From positions 1-51,265 of the forward strand of contig CAWVKK010000002.1 of assembly GCA_963929865.1 (NCBI GenBank): DNA of 51,265 nt, in the 5' to 3' direction. The position numbers were made by a program, and so were the translations under genes. The number at the start of each line of letters is the position of its first letter. Position 1 is the stretch's first letter. Positions 14,266 through 22,885 of this stretch are shown here, piece by piece. Below the pieces are notes generated by a model, which worked only from the letters and a program-made list of their open reading frames with translations, did no database searches and was not told where the DNA came from. Source of the DNA: JAGZHZ01 sp963929865 (GTDB taxonomy: Bacteria; Bacillota; Clostridia; Lachnospirales; Lachnospiraceae).

Positions 14266-15333
14266 GTGGACAGACTAAAGAAGTATTTAAACCATGTTTT
14301 TATTGATGGGCTGAGCGGGATGGCTCAGGGATTATTCTGCACGCTGATTGTGGGGACAATCATTCAGCAGATTGGAAATCTGATAGGCGGAGAAATCGGG
14401 AACTATCTGTTTTTGTTCGGAAAATTTGCGGCTGCTATGACAGGAGCGGGAATCGGAGTCGGGGTAGCGTACAGGTTCAAGGAAAGCCCGCTCGTTGTGA
14501 TCTCTGCTGCGGTCGCAGGAATGGCAGGAGCGTTTGCGAGCAATATCACAGCAGGGAGTATCATGAATGACGCGCAGGCTGTCATCCTCTCCGGTCCGGG
14601 AGAACCGCTGGGCGCCTTTATCGCTTCTTATGTAGGAATTGAGATCGGGCATCTGGTATCCGGAAAGACAAAGCTGGATATTTTGGTGACGCCGATCAGC
14701 AGCATTTTGTCAGGATCTGCAGTCGGCATCCTTGTGGGACCGCCGATCTCGAAATTTATGAACAGCTTAGGAATGATGATCAACTGGGGAACGGAACAGC
14801 AGCCGTTTTTGATGGGAATTGTGGTATCTGTCCTGATGGGAATGATTTTGACGCTTCCGATCAGTTCTGCGGCGCTGGGCATTATCTTAAACTTATCAGG
14901 TCTTGCGGCAGGAGCGGCGACGGTCGGATGCTGCTGCAACATGGTCGGATTTGCCGTGGCAAGCTATCGGGAAAACAAGATGGCAGGTCTTCTCGCTCAG
15001 GGAATCGGCACGTCTATGCTCCAGGTTCCGAATATTATCCGCAAACCGGTTATCTGGCTCCCGGCAATCTTGTCAAGCGCGGTGCTGGGACCAGTCGGCA
15101 CGCTTGTCTTTCACATGACAAGCAACGCCACCGGATCTGGAATGGGAACAGCAGGACTGGTCGGACAGATCATGACGTATCAGACGATGGCTCCTCTCGA
15201 AGGCGGAGCGGTAGTACTTGCAAAAATTATTGTGATGCATTTTGTGCTGCCGGCGGCTGTGACGCTCGGAATATCGGAGTTTATGAGAAAACGCGGGTGG
15301 ATCAGACAGGGCGATATGAAGCTGGAATTATAA
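14266..15333 (+). CDS. PTS IIC-type membrane protein (PTS_EIIC_2 family)
   Basis: About 355 aa, polytopic, with eight to ten glycine-rich hydrophobic segments. The sequence resembles the PTS_EIIC_2 family: FIDGLSGMAQGLF at the start, GIGVGVAYRF, ILVTPISSILSGSAVGILVGPPI, and GSGMGTAGLVGQ. No IIA or IIB domain or gene is found nearby, so sugar phosphotransfer cannot be shown, and the substrate is unknown. The GTG at 14266 is preferred because AAGGAA sits 9 bases upstream; an in-frame ATG at 14230 has no binding site and would add 12 basic residues. Proximity to the HPr-like gene suggests a functional link. Confidence 0.75.
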   Translation: MDRLKKYLNHVFIDGLSGMAQGLFCTLIVGTIIQQIGNLIGGEIGNYLFLFGKFAAAMTGAGIGVGVAYRFKESPLVVISAAVAGMAGAFASNITAGSIMNDAQAVILSGPGEPLGAFIASYVGIEIGHLVSGKTKLDILVTPISSILSGSAVGILVGPPISKFMNSLGMMINWGTEQQPFLMGIVVSVLMGMILTLPISSAALGIILNLSGLAAGAATVGCCCNMVGFAVASYRENKMAGLLAQGIGTSMLQVPNIIRKPVIWLPAILSSAVLGPVGTLVFHMTSNATGSGMGTAGLVGQIMTYQTMAPLEGGAVVLAKIIVMHFVLPAAVTLGISEFMRKRGWIRQGDMKLEL

Positions 15334-15435
15334 AAAATCCGGCGCTGGAAAAGCCAGACCGTAGACAGATGCGGAACGCAGACGGCAACAAAAATGCAAA
15401 TCATACGTGGGCGAGGCGGCAGGAAGGAGAGGCGA

Positions 15436-15969
15436 ATGAGACAGGGAACAGGACTGATTCATATTTATTACGGAGATGGAAAAGGAAAGACCACGACAGG
15501 GATGGGACTGACGATCCGCGCGGCGGGATATGGATACCGCGTGCTTGTGTACCAGTTTATGAAAAACAATAAGACGAGCGAGAGAAAGGTGCTTGAGCAT
15601 GTGGACAAAATCACGGTTGTCGACGGAAGAGAGCAGGTAAAATTCAGCTTTCAGATGACACAGGAGGAAAAAGGGGAGCTGAAAAAATTTTACACGGATG
15701 AATTTCGAAAAGTGACTCAAAAAGCCGTGCAGGAGCATTACGATGTTTTGTTTCTGGACGAGGTGATCTATACGGTCAGCGCCGGTCTGCTCGACGAGAC
15801 GCCTGTGGCGCAGTTTCTGCAGGAAAAGCCGCAGAATCTCGAGGTGATTCTGACTGGAAATACGCCGAGCAAAAAACTGATAGCGCTGGCGGACTATGTC
15901 TCGGAAATACGCATGGTCAAGCATCCGTATCAGCACGGTCAGCCGGCGAGAAATGGAATTGAAAAATAG
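15436..15969 (+). CDS. cobO: corrinoid adenosyltransferase (CobO/BtuR type)
   Basis: 177 aa. Transfers the adenosyl group of ATP to cob(I)alamin or cobyrinate a,c-diamide, the last step in making coenzyme B12. The P-loop GDGKGKTTTGMG (13-24) with early IHIYYG, the middle DVLFLDEVIY (Walker B-like), and LEVILTGNTPSKKL are typical of the family. The length agrees with CobO. The ATG at 15436 follows AAGGAG; an upstream in-frame ATG (15394) has no binding site. It follows the IIC gene by 100 bp and is ended by the terminator at 15990-16027. No other cobalamin gene is present in the window. Confidence 0.9.
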   Translation: MRQGTGLIHIYYGDGKGKTTTGMGLTIRAAGYGYRVLVYQFMKNNKTSERKVLEHVDKITVVDGREQVKFSFQMTQEEKGELKKFYTDEFRKVTQKAVQEHYDVLFLDEVIYTVSAGLLDETPVAQFLQEKPQNLEVILTGNTPSKKLIALADYVSEIRMVKHPYQHGQPARNGIEK

Positions 15970-15989
15970 ACGAAAGTTTACGGGAAACC

Positions 15990-16027
15990 GCAGGCCTCTT
16001 CCAGGAAAAATGGGAGAGGCCTTTTTC
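15990..16027 (+). terminator. Rho-independent terminator of cobO
   Basis: AGGCCTCT (15992-15999) pairs with AGAGGCCT (16015-16022), followed by TTTTC. Confidence 0.82.
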
Positions 16028-16060
16028 AGGAAAAATTAAGAGAATATTTAAGGATAATGA

Positions 16061-16090
16061 TTGGAATCGTTTTGTCAAATATGGTAAAGT
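16061..16090 (+). promoter_or_regulatory. possible promoter of the serpin gene
   Basis: TTGGAA (16061-16066), an 18-bp spacer and TAAAGT (16085-16090). Neither box is consensus, but a promoter is expected between the cobO terminator and the serpin. Confidence 0.35.
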
Positions 16091-16136
16091 AAAATCAGAA
16101 AAAAATGAAATGGAAAAGAAAAAAGGAGGCTGAGCG

Positions 16137-17336
16137 ATGAGAAAAAAAATCTTTTTTGCGATAATGGCGGGAGCGCTGCTGACGCAGAATATATCTATTT
16201 TTGCACAGGAATCGGGACAGACAGGGGCGCTTTCGGAAGGGATGAACCAGCTTGCGTATCGGCTGTATCAGGAGATGGATACGGAGGACAATATCTTTTT
16301 TTCACCGTATAGCATCGGCGTGGCTTTGTCGATGCTGGACCTGGAGGCGGACACGCAGACCAAGGAGCAGATCGAGGAGGTTCTGGGAATCGAGGACCAG
16401 GAGGAATGGAACCGCCAGCTTTCTGAGTACATGAAAGAGGAAGAGTCAGAAGGGGCAGTGATGGAGACGGCAAACGCCATGTGGCTGTCCGATCAGCTTA
16501 AGCTTGCGGAAGACGCGCAGCAGGATGTTCTGGATCCTCTTGAGAATCTGTTCGAGGCGGAAATTTTTCAGGCTGATATTTCGAAGGAAAGCGAAAAAGT
16601 ACTGGGGGAAATAAACGAGTGGGTCAGCGATCACACGGAAGGAATGATCGAACCGTTTTTGGAAGAGCTGTCGCCGGCAGCCGTATCAATCCTGATCAAC
16701 GCAGTCTATTTTGAAGGAAAATGGAGCAGCCCGTTTGACGAAGAGATGACGCGGACAGAAGTTTTTCACGGTCAGGAAAAAGATACAGATGTTGACATGA
16801 TGCAGCAGAGCGGAATGTTCCGGTATCTGGAGACAGAGGAGTACCAGGCGATCCAGATCCCGTACGGAGACGGAAGCGTGGCGATGAATCTTTTACTTCC
16901 CACTGATCTGAACGGTCAGACATTTCAGGAGTGGTACGCAGAGCTTGACAAAGACCAGGATGAAATCTGGAAAGAGTTAAACGAGGCGGAGCCGACGGAC
17001 ATGCAAGCCGTGAGAATTCCGAAGTTTTCTCTGGAACAGCAGATTCCGGATCTGGATCAGATCATGAAGACGCTCGGAATGACGGAGGCATACTCGCAGG
17101 ATGCCGACTTTAGCCGTCTCGCTCAGGGGCTTTACCTGGACACTATGGTGCATAAGGCGAAGATAGAGGTCGATGAGGAGGGCACAGAAGCTGCGGCTGT
17201 GACAGGCATGATATCAAGGATGACGGCAATCATAGAAGAAAAACCGGAATTTATCGCAGATCATCCGTTTCTGTTTGTGATTCAGGACACGGAAAATGAC
17301 ATGATTTTATTTATGGGTCAGGTCAACCAGCTGTAA
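16137..17336 (+). CDS. exported serpin (serine/cysteine protease inhibitor)
   Basis: 399 aa with a signal peptide (MRKKIFFAIMAGALL..., cleaved near FAQ/ES). Core serpin signatures are present: NIFFSPYSIGVALSML, INAVYFEGKW, the hinge EEGTEAAAVTG (347-357) and ADHPFLFVIQD after the reactive loop. The small-residue hinge is the inhibitory type, so this is probably a working suicide inhibitor rather than a relic. The reactive-site P1 residue cannot be fixed because the loop is about three residues longer than in alpha-1-antitrypsin; Arg/Met/Thr near 361-363 are candidates. Known gut bacterial serpins (Bifidobacterium, siropins) block host elastases. A close downstream SPOR gene is probably co-transcribed. 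Confidence 0.92.
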   Translation: MRKKIFFAIMAGALLTQNISIFAQESGQTGALSEGMNQLAYRLYQEMDTEDNIFFSPYSIGVALSMLDLEADTQTKEQIEEVLGIEDQEEWNRQLSEYMKEEESEGAVMETANAMWLSDQLKLAEDAQQDVLDPLENLFEAEIFQADISKESEKVLGEINEWVSDHTEGMIEPFLEELSPAAVSILINAVYFEGKWSSPFDEEMTRTEVFHGQEKDTDVDMMQQSGMFRYLETEEYQAIQIPYGDGSVAMNLLLPTDLNGQTFQEWYAELDKDQDEIWKELNEAEPTDMQAVRIPKFSLEQQIPDLDQIMKTLGMTEAYSQDADFSRLAQGLYLDTMVHKAKIEVDEEGTEAAAVTGMISRMTAIIEEKPEFIADHPFLFVIQDTENDMILFMGQVNQL

Positions 17337-17402
17337 AAAAGCGGCTGAGATAGGAATGGCCGTGTTAAGATGCTGAGATAAAAAAGAATGGGGGAAGCAG
17401 AT

Positions 17403-18254
17403 ATGAAGAACAGAAGAAAAATTATGATGGTGACATTGGCGACGGCATTGTGCCTCGCAGCAGGGACAAGCGCAGCGGCGCGGGAAGAGAGCAACATGGC
17501 GCTGTATCCGAGAGTGGAAGTCGAATATGTGCAGCAGGAAAAGACAGTGTATGTCGTGTGGGTAGGAACCTTTGCAGTGTACCAGAATGCGGCAGACTTT
17601 TCGCAGGAGCTGAACAATGCGGGATTTTACACGGTGATCGAATATCTCTCAGACAACCGGTATCATATCAGTTCCGGAACGTATGAGAGATATGCAGACG
17701 CACAGACGAAGAAGGCGCTCCTGGCAGACGCAGGATATGAGAGCTGGATCGAAGAGATCACGACGGAAGTTCCGGTTCCGGTCGGCGGAACCGAGTATCT
17801 GGTTCAGGTTGGAGCATTCCGGAACCAGACGAATGCGGATCTCTACACGCAGCAGCTGATGCAGGACGGATTTGGAAGCTATTCTGTGCTGGAGGATGAC
17901 GGGCTGTATCACGTATACTGCGGAGCCTACGAGGAAAAAAGAGACGCCGATTATGTGAAGGAGCTGCTGATCTCTATGGGATACGACGCATACGTGAGAG
18001 AGAATCAGTTTGAGCCGGAGATCCTGCAGACGTATTTTGTCGTTCAGGCAGGCGCGTTCAGCAGCAGCGAAAACGCTCAGAACTATGCGGCGCAGCTGAA
18101 TCAGGCAGGCTTTAACGCTTATGCGACCCTTGCGCAGAGCGGATATTATACCGTATTTTGCGGAACGTTTAAGCAAAAGGCAAATGCGGACAACCTGAAG
18201 CAGCAGCTGAATCAGGCAGGATATGAAGCGATTGTAATCGAATATCAGATGTGA
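17403..18254 (+). CDS. exported triple-SPOR-domain protein
   Basis: About 283 aa. A signal peptide is followed by three tandem SPOR-like repeats of about 75 residues each. They start at YVVWVGTFAVYQNAADF, YLVQVGAFRNQTNADLY and YFVVQAGAFSSSENAQNY, and each ends in a GYxxx(V/I) strand. SPOR domains bind peptidoglycan strands stripped of stem peptides. No catalytic amidase or membrane anchor is present, so it is a freely exported wall-binding protein. The ATG at 17403 follows GGGGGA; an in-frame ATG at 17388 is less likely. It lies 66 bp after the serpin with no terminator between, suggesting an operon. Confidence 0.85.
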   Translation: MKNRRKIMMVTLATALCLAAGTSAAAREESNMALYPRVEVEYVQQEKTVYVVWVGTFAVYQNAADFSQELNNAGFYTVIEYLSDNRYHISSGTYERYADAQTKKALLADAGYESWIEEITTEVPVPVGGTEYLVQVGAFRNQTNADLYTQQLMQDGFGSYSVLEDDGLYHVYCGAYEEKRDADYVKELLISMGYDAYVRENQFEPEILQTYFVVQAGAFSSSENAQNYAAQLNQAGFNAYATLAQSGYYTVFCGTFKQKANADNLKQQLNQAGYEAIVIEYQM

Positions 18255-18367
18255 ACGTAAGAAATAAAAGTTGGAAAGTGATAATACGTTAATACTTTAT
18301 ATATGTAAAATATGCACATAATAATAAGGAAAACGATAAGAAAATTTAGAAAAAATTCATAAAACAG

Positions 18368-18396
18368 TTGACAAATACCTGAAAGAATGTTAGCAT
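18368..18396 (+). promoter_or_regulatory. sigma-A promoter of the GH63 gene
   Basis: A perfect -35 TTGACA (18368-18373), a 17-bp spacer and TAGCAT (18391-18396). The AT-rich 18255-18367 segment before it shows no gene. Confidence 0.7.
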
Positions 18397-18423
18397 AATG
18401 CTCGAAAAACATGCAACAAAGAC

Positions 18424-18450
18424 GGATGCCGGCAGAAGATTTCGGCATCC
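18424..18450 (+). promoter_or_regulatory. leader hairpin of the GH63 gene
   Basis: GGATGCCG (18424-18431) and CGGCATCC (18443-18450) form a perfect 8-bp stem with an 11-nt loop, 15 bases before the GGGAGG site (18465-18470). It probably stabilises the 5' end of the message or controls ribosome access. Confidence 0.5.
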
Positions 18451-18478
18451 GGCAAAAAAAATGCGGGAGGAAAAGCAA

Positions 18479-20788
18479 ATGAAAAAAATCTGGAAAAGAG
18501 CATGTGCGGCTGTATGTTCCGCCACAATGGCAGTTTCAGCATCAGGGGTAGCGTTTGCGGCAGAAGATGCACAGCAGGAATTAAGAATGCAGTATGGAAA
18601 TGCGCTGGATGTATACGCAAATCCACAGGAACAGTTATACGGGGATTATGATACAAACAAGTATAATAATTTCTCCGACATGGGTGCATGGCATGGATAC
18701 TATCTGGCAGAGGAAGATGAGATCGATCTTCAGGGGGGATTTGCCGGACCGGTTATTATCGCAGAAGAATATCCTGTAAACTTATCAGGAGCGTTCAGCA
18801 GACTGGAGATTGAAAAAGCGGACGGAACAGTTTATTCTTATGCGGATGCAGAGGCTTCCAGCGTGTACTATCCTGGAAAACTGGTGCAGACGTATGAATT
18901 CGAGGACATTACGGTAAATCTTGAGCTGATCTTTGCAAGCGACAGAACGGCGCTGATCAGAACTCAGATTGCAAATAAAACAGAGGAACCGGTAGAACTC
19001 AAGATCAGATGGCACGGAGACATGTACACGAACTATGGCAGCGCAGATCAGCTGATGGAGAACAGCCTTGAGGCAACGCAGGACGGCGTTCAGGTAAACT
19101 TCAAAGAAGTTCGCGAGACATGGAGCTATTTGATGACCGATGAAGTGAAATTCAATGTAAGACGCGATATTCCGGTTACGACGACAGTGGACGGCGACAG
19201 CTATGTGAGCGAAGCGAACGACGCCGTATCAATCGCAGCAGGCGAAACATTCACGACATGGTCTACAGAAAGCTATACCTTCACAGCAGAAGAGGCGCAG
19301 GAGGAAGCAGAACTTTCCGCATCTATGCTGGCTGACGGAGAGACATATTTCACAGAAAATGCAGACCGCTGGAACGGTTATGTAGCGACGATAGAGAAAG
19401 ACGGTGTTGCTTACCAGTACAAGAAAGCAGCTGTCAAATCTATGGAGACTATGATGACAAACTATATGAGCGCAGCGGGAGATCTGCTTCACGGCGGCGT
19501 GATCCCATCGATGTCCTATAAATGGTTTATTGGACTGTGGGCATGGGATTCCTGGAAACAGGTAGTAGGTATGACGCAGTATGACTCAGAAGTAGCGATG
19601 GAAAACGTACGCGCGATCTTCGATTATCAGATTCAGGAAGACGACGAAGTTCGTCCTCAGGATGCAGGCGCAATCATCGACTGTATCTTCTTCAACAAAG
19701 GACCTGAAAGAGGCGGAGACGGCGGAAACTGGAACGAGAGAAACTCCAAGCCGCCTCTGGCAGCATGGGCAGTTTACAACGCTTACAAAGAGAGCGGAGA
19801 TAAAGAATTCCTGGAAGAGATGTATCCGAAGTTAGTTGCTTACCATAACTGGTGGTACACAAACCGTGACGTAGACGGAAACGGCGTTGCAGAGTACGGC
19901 GGAATGGTTCACGATTCTCACTATCAGTATGATGAGAACGGCGAAATCATGACAGATGAAGAAGGAAATCCGCTGGTTAACGCAGAGGCAGTTATCGAGG
20001 CAGCTGCATGGGAGAGCGGTATGGACAATGCTCCTCGTTTCGATATCTCAGGAAACGGTCCGGACGATGTGGGAACTCTCGTATATGAAGTAAAGAACGA
20101 TGACGGAGAAGTCGTAGGATATACGATCAATCAGGAATCTGTCGATCTGAACTCCTATCTGTACGCAGAAAAAGGATTCTTAAAATCTATGGCAGAAGAG
20201 CTTGGATACACAGAGGACGCTGCAAAATATGAAGAAGAAGCAGAAGCTCTGAAAGAGTATATCAATACCTATATGTATGATGAAGAGACCGGATTCTACT
20301 ATGATCTGCAGATCAATGAAGACGGAAGCGAGAAGAAGCTCCTTGTAAACAGAGGAAAAGGCTCCGAAGGATGGCTGCCGTTATGGGCAAAACTGGCTTC
20401 CGAAGAGCAGGCTGCAAGAGTAGTGGAAAATATGGTGGATGAAGAGAAATTCAATCTTGTTGTTCCGCTTGGAGTAACATCAAAAGACAACGACATGTTC
20501 GAGCCGGCTAAATACTGGAGAGGTCCTGTCTGGATGGATCAGGCTCTGTTCGGCGTAGAGGCAATGCAGAATTACGGATATGACGAAGAGGCAAAAGAGC
20601 TTGCGTTAAAGATGTTTGTCAATACAGAAGGTCTCTTAAGCGATGGTCCGATCAGAGAAAACTATAATCCTGAGACAGGTGAAGGACTGCATACGAAGAA
20701 CTTCAGCTGGTCAGCGGCAGCATTCTATCTGTTATATCAGAACACACTGACAGGAAACGATACGACATCTCAGACAGGTCTGGAATAA
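18479..20788 (+). CDS. exported GH63-family glycoside hydrolase (YgjK-like)
   Basis: About 769 aa. A signal peptide (MKKIWKRACAAVCSATMAVS..., cleaved after VAFA) precedes a beta-sandwich N-terminal domain and a C-terminal (alpha/alpha)6 barrel. Barrel motifs match GH63 relatives of E. coli YgjK: GLWAWDSWKQ, RPQDAGAIIDC, NSKPPLAAWAVY, ESGMDNAPRFD (D516, predicted acid), YWRGPVWMDQ and IRENYNPETGEG (E727, predicted base). Known members hydrolyse alpha-glucosidic or related bonds; the natural substrate here is unknown. The ATG at 18479 follows GGGAGG. It is monocistronic with a strong promoter, leader hairpin and a very stable terminator. Confidence 0.85.
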   Translation: MKKIWKRACAAVCSATMAVSASGVAFAAEDAQQELRMQYGNALDVYANPQEQLYGDYDTNKYNNFSDMGAWHGYYLAEEDEIDLQGGFAGPVIIAEEYPVNLSGAFSRLEIEKADGTVYSYADAEASSVYYPGKLVQTYEFEDITVNLELIFASDRTALIRTQIANKTEEPVELKIRWHGDMYTNYGSADQLMENSLEATQDGVQVNFKEVRETWSYLMTDEVKFNVRRDIPVTTTVDGDSYVSEANDAVSIAAGETFTTWSTESYTFTAEEAQEEAELSASMLADGETYFTENADRWNGYVATIEKDGVAYQYKKAAVKSMETMMTNYMSAAGDLLHGGVIPSMSYKWFIGLWAWDSWKQVVGMTQYDSEVAMENVRAIFDYQIQEDDEVRPQDAGAIIDCIFFNKGPERGGDGGNWNERNSKPPLAAWAVYNAYKESGDKEFLEEMYPKLVAYHNWWYTNRDVDGNGVAEYGGMVHDSHYQYDENGEIMTDEEGNPLVNAEAVIEAAAWESGMDNAPRFDISGNGPDDVGTLVYEVKNDDGEVVGYTINQESVDLNSYLYAEKGFLKSMAEELGYTEDAAKYEEEAEALKEYINTYMYDEETGFYYDLQINEDGSEKKLLVNRGKGSEGWLPLWAKLASEEQAARVVENMVDEEKFNLVVPLGVTSKDNDMFEPAKYWRGPVWMDQALFGVEAMQNYGYDEEAKELALKMFVNTEGLLSDGPIRENYNPETGEGLHTKNFSWSAAAFYLLYQNTLTGNDTTSQTGLE

Positions 20789-20818
20789 GAAACAGGCGAA
20801 AGAGAGAAATAGAGAATA

Positions 20819-20868
20819 GAAACGAAAAAAGGAATGGCAGCGAAGACTGCTGTTCCTTTTTTCGTTTC
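20819..20868. terminator. bidirectional terminator after the GH63 gene
   Basis: A 16-bp perfect stem, GAAACGAAAAAAGGAA (20819-20834) with TTCCTTTTTTCGTTTC (20853-20868), plus an inner GCAG/CTGC pairing. It can act on both strands. Confidence 0.88.
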
Positions 20869-21307
20869 TATTTTGAAAATTTAAAATCGGTCGGCACGAT
20901 CGATTCTGTGCAGGAAAACACACTGCGGCGGGAAAGAAGCCCGCCGTTTTACGGATATGCCTCTCTCCCGCCGCAGCGGAGAATCCTGCTGCACAGGATT
21001 CCTCTTTCGGTGAATAGCGCAAAATAAAAAATTGAAAAATTCTTTCATAAAAATGAGGAGTGCCCCGGCATCTGGTTTACCGGGGCTATTATGAAAAAAT
21101 TTATCAATATGTGTAATGAAAACCATTACGCCATAAATCATACTATCCCTTTTAGAGATAAAAAGATTATATCACCTAAATATGAATAAAATATGAACTT
21201 CAGATGAAAATATTGTAAAAATACTACAAAAAAATAAAAATATCGATGGAGAATTTAGAGGTTTTAACGTATAGAGTAACTCTAAGATTCCGCCTTTCCT
21301 CTTAAGG
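20869..21307. other. gene-poor intergenic region with nested inverted repeats
   Basis: 440 bp between two converging genes. It contains CTGCGGCGGG (from 20922), which can pair with either CCCGCCG (20939-20945) or TCCCGCCGCAG (20966-20976). Further pairs are GAATCCTG/CAGGATTC (20981-21001), GCCCCGG/CCGGGGC (21063-21086), GTAATG/CATTAC (21113-21129) and TAGAG/CTCTA (about 21271-21283). A minus-strand TATAAT lies near 21167. A minus-strand reading frame (20881-21141, 86 aa) resembles no family and spans the stems, so I do not call it a gene. The stems could belong to a small structured RNA. Confidence 0.45.
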
Positions 21308-22246
21308 TTAATTAAACTTCAGATTCTTAAACAGGGATCCCAACGTAGTGGAGAGACCTTCTGTCTCAGGAAGTTCAATCGTCTCCTCGTCAATTTCCTG
21401 TGCGGCTACATCGTTGACCGCTTTCATGCTCAGACTGAGCTTTCCGTCTTTAACGTCGATCACCTTTACTTTGACAGTATCTCCTACTTTCACAACAGCA
21501 GAAGGGGATTTGATCCTTTTTTCGCTCATCTGTGAGATATGTACGAGACCGGAAAGACCATTCCCCAACTTGACGAATGCGCCGTAAGGCTGAATCGATT
21601 CTACAGTTCCTTCTGTGACAAGTCCGATTTCAACGGCGGAAACCAGATTTTTTCTTTCCTCAGCGGCCTGTTCTCTGAGAATCTCTTTTGCAGACAGCAC
21701 TAAGCGCTGGCCTTGCTCATCAGCTGTGATGACGCGGACTTGAAGCTCTTTTCCGAGCCATTCATTGAGATCCTCCACGTACTGAAGAGCAAGCTTTGAG
21801 GCCGGGATAAAACCTCGGATTCCTTCGACATAAGCGACAACGCCGGCGTTGACAATTCCGGAAACCTTTACGGTCAGATTTGTGCCGTCGCTCAGATACT
21901 GTCTGAGCTTATCCCAGGCGAGAACTTCATTTGCCTCTTTTCTGGAGAGAAGAATATGACCTTCTCCGTCATCCTTGCGGATTACTGTCGCTGAGATCTC
22001 ATCGCCCGGATGAACTTCCTCGCGGAAATTGAAGGCGGGATCTTCTGTAAAGTCTTCCAAATGAATAATTCCGTCGGTATAATATTTCAGATCGAGAAGG
22101 ATGCCATTCTCGGAGACGTCGATGACGGTTCCCGTCAGGATATCACCCTCCCGGATCTGGCGGAAGGACGCTTCCAATTCTTCAGCGTAATCTTCCATGG
22201 TTTCTTTCTTTTCCTCAGCTGTTTCGTTTTTTAATTCTTCTGACAT
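21308..22246 (-). CDS. S1 RNA-binding domain protein (ribosomal protein S1-like)
   Basis: 312 aa with an acidic lead-in followed by three S1 domains: about 33-105 (GDILTGTVIDVSENGILLDL), 120-186 (GTNLTVKVSGIVNAGVVAYV) and 207-278 (GLVTEGTVESIQPYGAFVKL). The third is closest to consensus, with LSGLVHISQMSEKRI. It is shorter than the six-domain proteobacterial S1 and resembles the short Firmicute S1 homologues (YpfD type), whose need in translation initiation is uncertain. Antisense to its neighbours, it starts after GAGGTG on the minus strand, and its promoter lies at 22302-22330. No strong terminator directly follows its stop. Confidence 0.88.
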   Translation of the reverse strand: MSEELKNETAEEKKETMEDYAEELEASFRQIREGDILTGTVIDVSENGILLDLKYYTDGIIHLEDFTEDPAFNFREEVHPGDEISATVIRKDDGEGHILLSRKEANEVLAWDKLRQYLSDGTNLTVKVSGIVNAGVVAYVEGIRGFIPASKLALQYVEDLNEWLGKELQVRVITADEQGQRLVLSAKEILREQAAEERKNLVSAVEIGLVTEGTVESIQPYGAFVKLGNGLSGLVHISQMSEKRIKSPSAVVKVGDTVKVKVIDVKDGKLSLSMKAVNDVAAQEIDEETIELPETEGLSTTLGSLFKNLKFN

Positions 22247-22301
22247 TTATTATACACCTCAATTCTCGGGGCATGTCATTCCCCTGTTTACATAATGATT
22301 T

Positions 22302-22330
22302 ATTATATCCTATTTTCAAAGTAATATCTA
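22302..22330 (-). promoter_or_regulatory. promoter of the S1-domain gene
   Basis: On the minus strand TAGATA (complement of 22325-22330), a 17-bp spacer and TATAAT (complement of 22302-22307). Confidence 0.6.
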
Positions 22331-22454
22331 TACTTTTTGCAAAAAATCATATAACATGTAGATGACACCGTGAAAAGGTCATGCGGACAAAAGTCTGAGA
22401 CAATGAGAAACCAAAACAAAAAGAAGAACAGAGCAAAAGGAGCATGGCGAAAAT

Positions 22455-22859
22455 ATGAAGAGAGAAAAAGAATTGATAAAAGCGGCATATGAAGCTCAGA
22501 AATTTTCATACTCTCCGTATTCGCAGTTCCAGGTAGGGGCAGCGCTGCTTGGAGAAAACGGAAAGATTTATCAGGGATGCAACATTGAAAATGCGGCGTA
22601 CTCTGCGACAAACTGCGCGGAGAGAACAGCCTTTTTTAAGGCGGTCTCAGAAGGCTGCACATCGTTTGAGGCGATCGCCATTGCGGGCGGTCATAAAGGA
22701 AAGACGCCGGACTACTGTCCGCCGTGCGGAGTGTGTCTGCAGGTGATGGCGGAGTTTTGCGACCCGGAAACATTTCAGATTATTTTGGCGCGCTCTTTTG
22801 AGGAATACAGGATCTTTTCCCTGAAGGAGCTGCTGCCGTTTGGATTTCAGATACCGTAA
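22455..22859 (+). CDS. cdd: cytidine deaminase
   Basis: 134 aa, normal length for the small tetrameric zinc cytidine deaminases of pyrimidine salvage, converting (deoxy)cytidine to (deoxy)uridine. Zinc and catalytic residues are complete: C54 with E56 in NCAERTAFF, and C91 and C94 in PPCGVCLQ. NIENAAY and the early SPYSQFQVGAAL are substrate-binding features. It is divergent from the S1-domain gene. The ATG at 22455 follows AAAAGGAGCATGG. The pyrophosphatase begins 18-27 bp later, so the two are probably one transcript that continues to aroK. Confidence 0.95.
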   Translation: MKREKELIKAAYEAQKFSYSPYSQFQVGAALLGENGKIYQGCNIENAAYSATNCAERTAFFKAVSEGCTSFEAIAIAGGHKGKTPDYCPPCGVCLQVMAEFCDPETFQIILARSFEEYRIFSLKELLPFGFQIP

Positions 22860-22885
22860 AATCCGGTGAAGAGAGGATGAAAGAA

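Noticed and set aside
17344..17380. Direct repeat GCTGAGATA between serpin and SPOR genes
   Set aside because: Nine bases only, no promoter nearby; could be chance.
20881..21141. 86-aa minus-strand reading frame between GH63 and the S1-domain gene
   Set aside because: It spans several GC-rich inverted repeats, resembles no family and has only a weak AGGGAT site; structured noncoding DNA is the simpler reading.
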